From Sequoia sempervirens (Eukaryota > Streptophyta > Pinopsida > Cupressales > Cupressaceae): DNA of 64,000 nt. This document shows positions 21,530 to 33,266 of this stretch, piece after piece. Under the pieces are notes generated by a model, which was not told the origin of the DNA, did no database searches, and saw only the letters and a program-made list of their open reading frames with translations. A program made the position numbers and the translations under genes. Location of the stretch: contig VDFB02252616.1 of assembly GCA_007258455.2 (NCBI GenBank), positions 124,913,760 to 124,977,759 on the forward strand, given 5' to 3'. How positions within the stretch are numbered: position 1 is the first letter of the stretch; each line of letters begins with the position of its first letter.

Positions 21530-22990
21530 AGCACAATGGGAAAGAGGTATAGAAATAAAGTTTCTAAAAAGGAGAAAGGTCTGTGCAATCAAAAGAAAGA
21601 GGAGTCTATTAAAAATTTTGATGATGTTTTTAATCTTCTTGGCTCTAAAGAATTTCAAGCAGTCCAATAAATGATGAATTTCAGTTCATAAAGATTGCAA
21701 ATGAATACCAAATTGATCAAGAAATCAATGAAGAAGGCAGAGTTGTTGATCTTGAAGGAGAACTTGTTGTTGCCCTGGTTGAAGTTAAAAACCTTAAATG
21801 AGAAAATAACAAAATTTAGGTAAGACTTCAAGAAAGTATTAAGGTTAATAAAGTCTTAGTACAGAATCATAATGAATCTAAAAAGACTGCTAGATTTCTT
21901 TAAGTTCAAGTTGTGGAAAGAAAAAGGGCTAAAGAAGAAATGGAAAAAAAAATAAAGATAAGGAATAGATGTGTAAAAATCTAGAGAGTGAGATTGCCTC
22001 ATTGAAAAAGAGTGTAGAGGAAAATTCTTTGTTAAAAGAACACACTGTAAAAGATGATGTGATTGTCAATTTAAAATTAGAGATTGAAGAAAACAAAAGG
22101 ATAGCTAATGTGACACAGTCTGATTTGGAAGTCAAAATAGTTGAATTCCAAAAGCTTGAAGGAGAAATAGTCTCTCTAAGGAAAGATCTTGAGAATGTTA
22201 GGAAATAGTTAGAAAAGAATCTAAAATTTGATGAAAGTACTAGAAATTTGAATGAGATGTTAAGTAAGCAAAAACATTACAAGGCCTCTATTGGTTTGGG
22301 CTATGAAGAAGGACAGAGTTCTGATGTTAAAAAAACTCCAAGAAATAAGATAGATCTCAACTATCACACATTGGTGCCCCTAAGATTGAAGAAAAGAAGA
22401 AATAAAAAATTAGGACTGCTGATAGTAGATAGTTCAAGGACATCAATAGAGGAAGAAGTAGAGCCAACTGGTTCACAGGTCTCCACCTACTGGGCAAGAT
22501 CAATTAGTGAGGTAGAATTATTCATTTCCTAGTTATTGTTATTCATGTAATGGTTATGGGAATAAAGAAAGTTATTGTAGAAGAAGGTATAAAAGGAGTC
22601 AATATGCATTCTCTAGGAATATGAATGTAGTTTGTTAAAATTGTGACAATCATGGATAGAGAGCTACAAATTGTAGGACTGTTGCTGGAAATATTGAAGG
22701 AATAAACAACTTTGCATCTCCTAGCAACATAAATGTAATATGTTATAAACGTCATAACTATGGTCATACCACAAAGTACTATAGAATTAGGTTTGTGAAA
22801 TAGGAGAAAAGAAATGATTCCTCACATAAGAAAAATACAAAGTCACAAGCATCTGGTAACAAGAAGAAATTAGAGAAGAAGGTATGGAAAAGGAAGAACG
22901 GTGAAAATAATGAAGTTGCATTGCTTGCACATGTAGTTCTTTATGGAGGAGATACAGATTCAATAGTTTCTATTTGTAACAAGAAAGAAT
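21530..22990 (+). pseudogene. Copia-like gag, decayed, with three damaged zinc knuckles
   Basis: Reading frames at 21535-21669, 21969-22208 and 22248-22532 are Lys/Glu/Leu-rich. They include a long heptad-like coiled coil (about 75 residues at 21969-22208) followed by an 'LNEMLSKQKHYKASIGLGYEE' type segment. I associate this form with conifer/plant Copia gag ('L..ML..Q......GLGY'). From 22520 to 22790 three CX2CX4HX4C units follow each other at about 22535, 22634 and 22738. Each has lost ligands: in the first the His is Asn; in the second a stop replaces the His and another sits within the CX2C; in the third the second Cys is Arg and the last Cys is Tyr. A Lys-rich tail runs to ~22990. Role: nucleocapsid/RNA packaging of the element. 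Several stops and frame changes make it non-functional. Confidence 0.65.
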
Positions 22991-25939
22991 CTGAGCTTGT
23001 ACATAATGCACAAGTGGCATCTATTAGTGCATAAAGGGAAGCATGGGGTTAGGGGGAGATGCTTATAGTTTTATCTTTCAAACCCTATAGTAAGTAGCAA
23101 AGAGGTAGTATTATTTTTTTTGCAGTAATTTATTGTTTTGATGTTCTGATGGGATATTGGAAAACAAAGTACATGGTTGTGGTACTTGACAATACATTTG
23201 GTTATCTTAGTCAAGTTTTTCATTCTTTCAAGTTATATCTTTACAAAGTATTGTAGGATCTTTATAGTTTATAGTATTGTCACAGGTTGCAAAGTTTGTT
23301 TGTTAAGACTTCTATACATTTTCAAGTGATATTCAAGGTGAAACCTATAGTGTTAAATCATAATATCTTGATCTATGTTCATTGAATGTTTTCTTGTTGC
23401 TCTTATCTCTATATATCCTTCTTATGTACATTAAATAGTAAAGATCACAAACCAATTTTATGACTGCAAGTCATTGAATGTTTTACTCCATAAATGGTTT
23501 GATGCTTTGGATACTAATTTCTTTGATCAATTGAAAGATAGTTGAATCACGATGCTTTGTGATAACCATGCAAGAATAGTTGTTGAGTAGTATGATTTTT
23601 ATCTTGCATCTGCATCTACATTCATCATGAATACAATGATCTATATACAACATAGTTCTCTTAAAGGTTCATAATGGCAGAGATCTTAATGGTTCATAAT
23701 GGCTTTCTTTGTCTTACCGCATATGCACAGTATAGTAAATATCTTTTAACTCATAGGGTAGTTGGCATCTTGCTTGATAATGTATAGAAAAGATCTCTCT
23801 TGTAAAGGGAGTGCTAGTGTCATAACAAGTTTGGCAGAGAGTATGAAATATAATGTCAATTACATGATTAAATTTTGGGCTATGTGCATAGTGAAGTTCT
23901 AAATTGCAAGAATACAGAGCTCTAGTCCAAAATCAATGATTAGTGATAGTAGACTTGATGTTGATGTAAGGTGCTCACAGGGGTTTAGTAACAATACTAG
24001 TGTCCTGATAGTGAGTATGTATATGGTACAAGGTGTTGGGTATGCTACCGTGATATATTGCAATGCTCTCCATGTCTATCCTTTTGTAACGATACATTTA
24101 TCTTGCTCATGTTGACAATCTACATTGATGAATAAATTGGTTGAATAGTTTTTGATGATTTAGAATTTAGTGTGGTTGTGGTTTGTTGACAATTTTCAAG
24201 TGACATATGTTTTCCCTGTTATCTAATGTTTGGACAGTGAACTATGCTTCTTCATGCCTTTATTACCAATGTTTGTATGGTGTTTGTGTTCTTGAATTTT
24301 TTTCTAAAAATAGTGGCTTTGTGCTTGTATAGACAACCTATTTGGTTTTGGTAGTGTGATAGCACATTTGCAGAGTAAATTAAGCTTTTGGGGATAGTTG
24401 ATGACTTGTGTTTCATACTTGGAGCTTTGTGGTGGAATGTCTTGGGGGAGATATAACAATGAGACCTTTCATCTAAAAGAACATTTCTTGGTGCTGATAG
24501 TACAGTGAATTCTTGACAGTTGCACAAAGTGGAATGAATGATGCTTGAAAGTTGATACAACATTGTAAGTTGAATATGTTGAACATCTTTGCATTCTTCA
24601 TGTTATTTTGTCTCAGTTTGGATCATTTGTTTGTGGTCAGTGATAAGTGTACAATGATCAAAGTGAAGTGGTAGTAAACAAAGTTCTATTCATTTGACTA
24701 TTCTAGTTGACATTGACTCAACAACATTAGCTTGTAGCAAATACATTTGACAGTGACATTTATTATGATTTTTTGAAATGTCAATTTGCCATTTTTACAT
24801 GGATTATCTCACACTTGACATTGGAAACTTGATGCTTGGTGCTTGAATTTGAATTGAACATGAGTAGCACAACAGAATGCAAAATAGTGACAATCACAAC
24901 AACATTTAACATTATGACTCAAGTGATGGTATTTGAACATTTTCTTGGAAAGTGACCTTTACAATTGATAGTTAAAAATATGGAGAGTTCCTTGGAGGTA
25001 CATTTGTCTTTTACAATGTTGTACAAGGGCTCAGTGAATACATTGTAGATGACAGTGAATTCTTGGTTAGATGATAGTGTTTTTCAGTTGGACAGTGTTC
25101 CTTTGTGATTTCTCTCAATGCTCTCTATGCTTGGTTTGGTGGCAGCGGCAAATAAATCTTTGATTTGTTGGGTGTATTGATAATGATAATAATATTGCAT
25201 GAAGCATAAACATAATAATCTTCTTGGAAGTGATCTTCAATGGAATAGATGCTTTTTTAATAGTTCTTGTTGTTGGATAGTGTTTTTATTCCTTGCAAAA
25301 GTCAGTTTTTGGTAGTTGTTAAACTATAATAGGGTTTTCTACTTTGTGACTGTGACTGGGAAAAAAAATTTGTGCAAGGATAGTGTATGGTATTTGAATA
25401 TGAGATGGGAGCACACAATGAGGTTTCAAGATGATATGATAGAAGTGGACTATAGAAGGAATTTTTTCATAACACAGTGTGCATGCAAGTGATATTTTTA
25501 AGGAGACAGTGCAAGGGAACAATGGATAGTATATTTGCATGTGACATCAGTTTATCTTTGCAGTCCCTATTTTGACAATAAACAGTAAGTTATGGTATTC
25601 TTGTGTTTGAGCTAGTTACTTGAGATAGTATCTTTTTGAGCTTGGGACAGTGGTGACTAGCTTTTGCAAGTCTTGATGTGCATGATCTTGTTATTTGCTC
25701 CAAAAATGTTGATGTGACAATATGAAATCAAGGTGCTTTCAATGAAGATCTTATTGTCAGGGAGATGAATGCTTGAAAATGGAATATGTTGTCTCTCTAT
25801 GAGACTCTTTTTTAGGAGAAGAATTTTTTTTTGACACCAAGAGTCCTTTTTCATTGTTGTCAAAGGGGGAGAAGTGAATCTTGTCACAAGGGGAGTAATG
25901 AGTATAGGTGCACAAATTGGTTATGTTGACATCAATTCC
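22991..25939 (+). other. Element interior without recognisable pol
   Basis: About 2.9 kb of T/G-rich sequence between gag and the polypurine tract. I searched by eye for protease, GKGY, RT YVDD-like and integrase motifs and found none on either strand. Short open frames at 24252-24563, 25319-25540 and 25657-25996 (minus) have no family features. A second polypurine-like word, caaagggggagaag, lies at 25862-25875. Confidence 0.5.
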
Positions 25940-25951
25940 AAAGGGGGAGTT
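25940..25951 (+). other. Polypurine tract
   Basis: AAAGGGGGAGTT directly precedes the 3' LTR start TGTTGGCATG, the expected site for plus-strand priming. It confirms plus-strand orientation of the element. Confidence 0.85.
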
Positions 25952-27308
25952 TGTTGGCATGTGGTTTGTCATAGATGTCAAAGGTGTTAGCTTCATGTTT
26001 GTAATTGATGGAAATAGATGTCAAAAAGAGGTTGATGCATGGTGTCACAAGGTTGATGCATGATGCCACAAGTTTGATGATGCATAAAGGAAATTCATGT
26101 TTCAGTAGCTCATTTTGTTGCTAAGTTGATAATGTTTCTAAGCATTTGCAAAGATGCATTCAAATGTATGGCATCTATATGATATCTTTTCAAAGTGCTA
26201 AAGGTACTTAATTACTCTTCATGCAAAGATTCTCGTCATTTACAAGGTAATGTGTTGTTGTTTCCTTGATAAGCTTGAAGTTACTCTCCAAGGTATGGTG
26301 AAGTTCTTATTGGTATTTGTTCATTTGGTGTTGGTGATGAGTTTGCTACTTTAAGATTTTCAAGATGTAAATAGGAACAAAAGGAATAATGGCTTGTTCA
26401 TTATTGAAATGAAAAGGAAATAATGGTCCATTCATTATTGTCAAGGGAATTACATCTTATTATTGTCAAGGATGATTGAGATAAAGGCTTATCATTTTGT
26501 TAAAGGTATGCACAAAGTTGGTTTCATTGTAAAAATGATTAGGGCGCAAACTCTTGTGAAGGTTGTGGTTGTGTCATGATGACTTTGGTATGGTGGCTAC
26601 AAGGCATGGTTTCCAGAAAGTGGTTGTTTGGTAGTGACTACTCCAAGTGTTATCAAATACTTCTATGGAAAATGAGCACATATTGGTAACACATTCTTTA
26701 ATCCTAGTTTGGTGTTCATGTCAAGTTACTAAGGTATGAAAATCAACATATAGATTGCTTGGTCTCTGAGATTTTTTTGTCGACTGGCATTTTAGGTTTT
26801 GAAACTTATATTTATTCACTGCATAAGGGTTTATTGGAGTTTTTTGCATAATGATTCAAGGGTTTATTGTGTTCAGGGTTTCAATCTCAAATGATCTAAA
26901 TGACATTGTTTTTTGACCCCGTTCCTAGGGCATACCAACATGAAAAATATACATTGTGTGTTCTATTGATTTATTATCTCATGGTAGTTTGATATAGCCT
27001 AAGTCTAAGGTTTATATTTGTCGGTTCAATGCTATTCTAGATTGCACATTTTGACAGTTATCAAACCATACTTTTGAATGATGTTTTATCAGTTATGAGG
27101 ACAGTTTTTGTAAATAGTTGTATACATAGTTGTTTGAGGGAAAAATATCAAGGTCTTGATCAATATATGGAAGTGACTTTATCACTATGAAAAGGTTCAA
27201 TGAAGATGGGTATGAGACTTATACTCTGCAAAGAGTCATTATTATGTTTATGCTGAAAGTGTTGATGAACAATCTATTTTGGAAAATTGAGAAAGCACTT
27301 TAAGTGTT

Positions 27309-28398
27309 GGGTGATCCCACAATAGTGGTTTACAATTTTTGGCCAAACTGGACACTAAAATTATTATTTTTAACTAAATCTTCACATTCGAGCACCTATA
27401 GCAGCTAAACCGTGAGGAATTTGAAGATGATGTAAACTAGAGTCTCATCACATTTTGTCTGTAGATTCTAAAAATATTTTTTTCAAAATTTTTAGAATCA
27501 GATTGCACTTCTCTTTCCATCTCCCACAAAATCTATTTTTTTCAAAAAATAGCATTTTTAAAAAGTGACGCACATTGTATAACACATAACTTTTTTTTCA
27601 TGAAGGATAAAATTCTAATTCTTTCAAATTTAGATTTGTAACTCTGATATCTAGTGCTTCCCCTTAGTTAGATATTTTTTTATTGAATATTTTTTCTTTA
27701 TTCAATTTTTGAAGTCAAACTAATTACAATTTAGACATAGCATGACCGTATAATGCGTAACTTTTTTAGTATATATCGAAATTCAATTTATTTATTTTTT
27801 CTAGATCAAGGACTTCAATATCTGGTGCACTCATTTTTATTTTTTATTTTTGATAATCTACTATTTTTCCACATGTGCAAAATAGAGACCTTCATTTTTG
27901 ATGAAAAACCTATGTTTAATAAAACTAGAAAAACAAATACATAATAAAACCAAAACATATTAAAATTATATTCATTGGATAGATCGTTCTAAGGACTACC
28001 TGATTCCAATTGGGTTCGTGAAGTCTCTTCCATTTTCATCCTCAACTTGAGCTTTGAAGGGAAAAAAATTTTGTTTTTTTGTGCTAGAGAGCAGGGATGT
28101 GGGAAAAGGGAGGTTCGCTAGAACCAGAGGGGGTTCTAGTGAACCCCGAGGGGTTGGAGTGAACCTGGGTTCATTCGAACCCCCTTTCAAAAGGGGGTTT
28201 TCATTATTTTTTTGGTGAGATGAGGTCCATTGTGCATTTGATTGGTTCGCATGAACCAAGATTCATTCGAACCCTTTTTTGGTTCGCTCGAATTAAAGGG
28301 TTCATTTGAACCCCAAAAACCAAAATTTTTGGTATGGGGTCATTTTTTGCCACTTTTCCTTCCTCACTCAAATTGTAAACCACTTTTGTGGTTTACCC
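27309..28398. mobile_element. TIR DNA element (~1.09 kb) nested in the 3' LTR
   Basis: The insertion is absent from the 5' LTR at 20758. Its left end GGGTGATCCCACAATAGTGG matches the inverse of the right end, GGGTAAACCACAAAAGTGG. Both continue into TTTACAATTT, giving a ~30-bp imperfect TIR. No transposase is visible. The right third holds a cluster of GGTTCNNNNGAACC palindromes. No clear target duplication can be read, so the superfamily is open. Confidence 0.75.
28111..28314. repeat. Array of GGTTCNNNNGAACC palindromes
   Basis: Eight 14-17 bp palindromes or near-palindromes occur in ~200 bp: ggttcgctagaacc (28112), ggttctagtgaacc (28132), ggttggagtgaacc, ggttcattcgaacc, ggttcgcatgaacc (28244), a half-decayed one near 28261, ggttcgctcgaatt and ggttcatttgaacc (28299). 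They are subterminal in the 27309-28398 element, the position where transposase-binding repeats sit in several DNA transposon families. Confidence 0.8.
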
Positions 28399-29051
28399 TA
28401 CTGGTTGTATGTGGATACACATAAATATACATTCCTGAGTCTCCAATAAAAATGAGACAATCAAGAAATGCTTTGTAATGAAACAAATATTATACTATGT
28501 CCTTTTATTCACAGAATCATATTGATGTAAAAGTTGTATTTTCTAGTGAGGTAGTTGTATTTTCCAATGGGGCATACTTGTAACCAGTGAGGTTCATTTT
28601 CCAATGAGGCATGCTTGTAACTAGTGAAGTTCCTTTGCCAGTGAGGCAAAAAAAGTAGCTAGTGAGGCTCTATAATCAGTGGTTTTTTATTAAGCAAGTA
28701 AGGAAATTTTTCCTGAGTGGTTTTGTATCCCTATGAGGGTTTTCCACTCATAAATCACTGTGTTATGGTTTCTCATTATTTGTGGTCTACTTAGTTTGCA
28801 TGTTCAAACATTCAGTCTTGTGTATCTTTCAGCATTTGAGTTTCTATGGTGTCTTCATCTTTTATGATCTGCTTATGTTCTTTATGTTCAATCAAGCTTG
28901 ATAGCTTTACATGCATGATGCAACACATGATAGTTGAGCTATTCTAAAACTTACATTTTATATGTTCAAAGTTGTGTAAGATTAATTTAAGGTCATTTTA
29001 AATTGGTATACCACTGATTCACCCCCCTCTCAGTGGTATTGTACTCCAATG

Positions 29052-29660
29052 ACAATTGTGTTTCCCCACATTTGGGATATGAGATTTTTTAAGCTCAGAC
29101 TTACTATTTTACATTTGTAAGCTTTTAATAGTTCTCCATTATAGTCATTAGAGTTATAGGTTAGCGATTGTTTATCCCTAAAGTTTATATTGCAATCACT
29201 ATAGTCATTGTTAAACAATTATATTTCCATGCGAGTTATATTGTAATCTTTAGATTTATAGTTAAAATGTGTGTGGTTCCTAGTTTGTTTTGCATGAGTA
29301 TGTTTATGTTGCACATGCCTAAGAGATATGAGATATTATTAAACTCTAACTCCCTTGCATACAATGTAATTTTATGCTCATCACTCCTATTTTCCTTATG
29401 TCACTCACTCCAAAATAAATGTAACTCTATAAATTGTTAACAGTATTTCTCAATGTTAATGCAACAAGCTAAAAAGAAAACACATACAAAAACTAATTAA
29501 TTTTTAGTTCAAACATCACTGTCTTCATACATATAAATAAAACTATTCAAGCATTTGTGTTTCATAGGTTCTACATTATCATTCACTTTGGTTATCTCAT
29601 TCTCGTAGTTTTTGCATTAGAAACTAATTAATCTTCTATTCAAGCATCACTATCTTCAAA
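29052..29660. repeat. Continuation of the 51-bp/41-bp minisatellite
   Basis: Sequence right of the LTR element resumes the array with 'caattgtgtttcccc', 'cataagctttta', 'cattatagtcatt' and 'cctaaagtttatattgcaatcactatagtcat' (29050-29260). The 41-bp type, 'ggttctacattatcattcac', is at 29567-29610. This is the right-hand half of the target that the LTR element interrupted. Confidence 0.7.
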
Positions 29661-29910
29661 CATATAAAGATAACTATTCAAGCATCACCATTTTGATTAT
29701 ACTTATATTTTTTGCAAATGGCTAAGGGTAATGCAATGGTGACATGTACTGGAACCAAAAAAAAGTAAAGAGCCATGACACGGTTTCCCTCCCACAATGA
29801 GTGGCTAAATTCCCCCCAAAAGCATATCATGTTGCAATAGTAGAGGAGAATTCTACTCCTTGAATACCGTAAAATGAGGTTCCTACACCTCAATATCCTA
29901 GAAGATAACA
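29661..29910. other. Leader of the pogo-like transposase region
   Basis: Contains 'caagcatcac...ttcaaacatataaa' direct repeats at about 29640-29690. An interrupted reading frame from an ATG at 29717 could be an upstream exon, but I cannot support it. Confidence 0.3.
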
Positions 29911-31672
29911 ATGAAAGAAAGGTTGTGTTATTCAAAGGACATAAAAGGGGCACTCTATGACGTTGAGGAAAATGACATATCAATAAGGGGAGCTTCCAAA
30001 AAGTGGAAAATACTAATAGCCACACTCTCCAAATGGCTAGGCAGACTAACAACAACATCCAAGAAAGATCTTCCAATAGTCCTCATTGAAGAGGAAGAAC
30101 ATCTAATTGTGGAATGGTGCAAGAAAATGGCTAAGGTTGGCCATGGTCTTGGGATAGTCAATCTTAAGGAAAAGGTTGCCTAAATTTTTCAAAATAGGTC
30201 AAAACCTTTCACAAATGGCTACCTGGGGAAGTCCTGGTGGACAGGTTTCAAGAATAGACACCTTGAACTTGCATTGCAGATTTTTGAAGGCATAGACAAA
30301 GATAGGGCACTCAATTTGGACTTGTTGTAGTAGCTTTCTACAATACTTTTTTTTGCAGCATATGAAATACTACCATATGGTCCTCATCACATTTGAAATT
30401 GTGATGAAACTAGCATCCAGGTAGGTAAAAATAGGTCAATGAAGGTGTTGGATATAAAAGGTAGCAGGAATGTCTCATACATTATTCCAAAGAGTTGTGA
30501 ATATATAACCATTCTATGTTGTGTCAATTTTGTCAGGCTGAGCATTCCAAGCTTTTACTTGGTCAAGGGGAATAAGAACATAGATAATTACATTTTAGAG
30601 TATGAGCTAGGTGCTTGCATGGAAAACCAGCCCCATGCATGGATGACTAAAGACTTGTTTATATATTGGTTGACCCACTTTAAAAAATCTATTCCAAGTG
30701 GTGTCTCGCCATGTACTTCTTGAAACCATCTAAGAAGTAAGAGAGTTGGGTGTAGATTTTCTAGCATTTCCATCACAAACCTTGCATAAGCTACAATCAT
30801 TGGATGTGAGTGTCTTTTCACATTTTAATCTTACTTCAAATCAAAACGTACAACATTTTTGGCAAGGTTGCCAAACATTGAAGTGAGGAGGATAGAATTT
30901 ATAATGTTAGGCAACAAAGCACTGATAAGAGCTTTGACAATTGAGAACATCAAAGTAGGATTTAAAAGGACTAGTACATGGCCACTCAATCTAGATGCAC
31001 TCATGAATGGCATGCATCCCAGCAACACATTTGAGGTCAGCAACGATGCTTCTATAGTGGAAAAATTTCTTATCCTTTCAGGAGTTGTTGTGTCAAGAGA
31101 CGATGTAGCACAATTGCAGTTTGCAATAGAATCATAGTAGTCACCTGATAGTTGTCTTGTTGATTCAGTTGCATAAGTGGTGGTTGATGAACAAAATCCT
31201 CCCATGGTGGACAACCTCGTTAACCAACTCAATGAAAGTTTAGGTCTTCCATTGCAACGTATCCAACCATCCTGGTTGGTGGAGGGAGAAATTAACTTAG
31301 GAATTGATTTGCATGTCCCAAAATAGTAGGGTACTTATAGTTTCCAATCACCACCACCTGCAATTGACCTATCTAAAGTTATGCATTATTTTGCTCCTTC
31401 TTTCACTTGAAATTTAGGAGGCAATCAATATTTCACCGACTCATAGGAAGTGGAGGAGAACATTGCCTCATAGTTGGATGAGATAGAATAAACAAAAACA
31501 GTTCCACACATTAGCAAATTTCTCAAGCTTCCTGTGCATACTCTCCATACAAAAAAATCCAAAGGTAGTGCAATTTGGTTGAGCAGATAGTCTCAACTAT
31601 TGATGAAAGATGACTACATGAATCTGTTAATGCAACAAGAGGAAAGGAAGAAAGAGGTTGAGGAGATGAAAC
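29911..31672 (+). pseudogene. Pogo/Tigger-like DDE transposase, N-terminal and catalytic part
   Basis: One plus-strand frame (with several stops) runs from the ATG at 29911. Domains in order: a psq/CENP-B-type helix-turn-helix (about residues 5-45), a Tc5/CENP-B-type second helix-turn-helix (29990-30290, with WWTGFKNRH), and a DDE_1 domain. The latter contains NCDET (30401-30415), IPSFYLVKGN and WMTKDLFIYWLTHF. Around 30740-30830 the homology moves to another frame (ELGVDFLAFPSQT, LQSLDVSVF) and returns by 30860. It ends in ALTIENIKVGFKRTSTWPLN (30922-30990) and PSNTF. The stretch that should hold the second catalytic Asp (DGHGSH type) is missing. Role: cut-and-paste transposition of a Tc1/mariner-superfamily element; not functional here. 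Its C-terminal part continues at 50015 beyond the Tat element. Confidence 0.75.
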
Positions 31673-32887
31673 TATAACACCAAGAAAGTGCACAAGAAAC
31701 AGATTAGAAGCAAACATGCAATACTAAATCTAATATGCAAATCTAATGTTAAGCAACAAAGAACATAGGAAAGTTTAAACATAAGAAAACTGAAACAACC
31801 TTACCAATTTCAAACGTATTTCCATGATTCATTTCGATTGCCCTTCTCCATTTTGCTTGTGTAGTATAATTGCCCTCGAATTTTCAGTAATTCGTGCAAG
31901 TCTAACCTAAGGTAGTGATTAGCAAAATATCGAAGATTTAAGATTGAGTGCTCTCAAAAGTCATAAGGTTTCGTGAGAGATTGGAATGAAGAATGACAAA
32001 TCAATTTATAGAAAATTGATTATTCGAATGACAAGCCAAGATTGAAAGATCAATGGATGGTTGAGATCGACAGATTAGACATGCATTCTGATAACTGTCA
32101 GTAGTGACATGAGTGATACAAACTAGGAATAGGATTAAAGATTAAATAAATGATTTAATCTTCAGTTCGGTATTCGAAAACAGAAGAAATATCTTTGCAT
32201 GACAAAGATAAAGATTGATTAAATCAACTCTTATTTGAATGCATGCACAAAGTTTAATTAATTAAATAGGAATATTTAATTAATCCGCATGTACACGCAA
32301 ATGAGTTAGAACTGGACGATTGCATGATCTGACAAAGAGATTACTTGAGAAAGCCACTAAGACATTAAATCAAGAGTTAACTGAGTGATTAAAATAGATG
32401 TCGAGTCGAGTAAAAGTGAATACTTAGATAACTCACATAATTATCTAAAATATAGAGGCATGCGTTAAAATTGAATTAATTAATTAAATAATTCATTTAA
32501 TTCAAGACTCGATATTTGAAGAATAATTAAATAAATAATATTTATTTAATTAAGTGACGAAGGGATTTAAAATGAATAATTAAATAAATAAAGAATTTAT
32601 TTAATTATAGTTGAAGTATGATAAAGAGTAAATTAAATAAGAATTTATTTAATTTGACAAGGAGAATAAGGTTAATTAGTAACATAATTAAATAAAAAGT
32701 GTTTATTTAATTAATCAAATAGAATAAAGAAAATGTGAATTAAATAATTAAGATTATTTAATTAATAGAAGAAATGAAGACTATAGAGAATAGTTAAATA
32801 ATTGATATTATTTAATCATGACCATGAAGAATACGAATTATGAAGAATATTGAAGTCGCAGGCCTAAACCAATTTTTGGTGTCTACA
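31673..32887 (-). repeat. 3' LTR of the Tat-type element (left)
   Basis: 1215 bp. In element sense it starts TGTAGACACC and ends in TTACA-type sequence (here mutated to GTTATA). Between ~32450 and 32820 it holds a row of AT-rich stem-loops of AATTAAATAA...TTATTTAATT type. Confidence 0.9.
32445..32825. repeat. Row of six AT-rich stem-loops within the LTR
   Basis: Successive short inverted repeats, each with arms of about 9-13 bp: attaaataaataatatttatttaat (32525-32552), attaaataaataaagaatttatttaat (32580-32606), aattaaataagaatttatttaatt (32631-32655), attaaataaaaagtgtttatttaat, attaaataattaagattatttaat, and ttaaataattgatattatttaa. The same row is preserved in the right LTR at 49600-49945. Confidence 0.8.
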
Positions 32888-32901
32888 TTTACCCCTCTTT
32901 G
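32888..32901 (-). other. Polypurine tract of the Tat-type element
   Basis: On the minus strand CAAAGAGGGGTAAA directly precedes the 3' LTR start TGTAGACACC. Purine-only except its first base; it fits the plus-strand priming site. Confidence 0.8.
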
Positions 32902-33180
32902 ATACAATGTCATTTCGGCGTTGTGTCAAAGAAAATCGATAAAAAATATGCCCCAGTAATGCCCTAGATTAAAACAGGTGAAGGTATGCCCCCTCAGGAA
33001 AATTGACAAATTTCTGAAAAGTTTAGAAAAATTTGGAAATGCTCCCAATTAGTCCATTGGATAGCCAGAAATGCAATGGAGTTTGTAGAATTGAGGTTGG
33101 AAATGTCAAGAATGGGTACAGACTGATCGAAATGGAAGTTAACATGGCCAGTAGGACATAAATACCACCTAAGCCCTAGG

Positions 33181-33190
33181 TATATATAGG
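33181..33190 (+). promoter_or_regulatory. Putative TATA box of the antisense PMD gene
   Basis: TATATATAGG lies 77 bases before the ATG of the PMD frame, followed by a C/T-rich 5' leader of typical length. It is inside the retroelement and points away from its 3' LTR, so the PMD gene appears to have its own promoter. Confidence 0.55.
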
Positions 33191-33266
33191 AAGTGGGGTA
33201 AAAACCTATTCATTTTCACCCACCCAGCTTGGAAATTTGAGAATTTTCTCTGCACTCCTAGCGACG

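Larger units (their letters stand above)
17431..29051 (+). mobile_element. Copia-like LTR retrotransposon lacking pol, with nested insertions (11.6 kb)
   Basis: Two LTRs (17431-21468 and 25952-29051) begin TGTTGGCATG. The left ends CCAACA and the right ends CCAATG (a mutated CA). They are flanked by (G/A)CAAT at 17426-17430 and 29052-29056. Removing the secondary insertions leaves about 2.0 kb for each LTR. A tRNA-iMet-type primer site and a polypurine tract lie in the expected places. The ~4.5-kb interior has a decayed gag with coiled-coil and zinc knuckles, but I find no protease, integrase, RT or RNase H, so it looks non-autonomous. Assignment to Copia rests on the gag form and the 'caaagggggag' polypurine tract. 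The target site is the minisatellite, whose sequence continues on the far side. Confidence 0.8.
25952..29051 (+). repeat. 3' LTR (interrupted by a DNA element)
   Basis: Matches the 5' LTR in order from TGTTGGCATG to CTCCAATG. About 2.0 kb remains once 27309-28398 is removed. The shared segment 'cactttaagtg(c/t)tgg' / 'ctggttgtatgtggatacac' shows exactly where the insertion split it. Confidence 0.8.
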
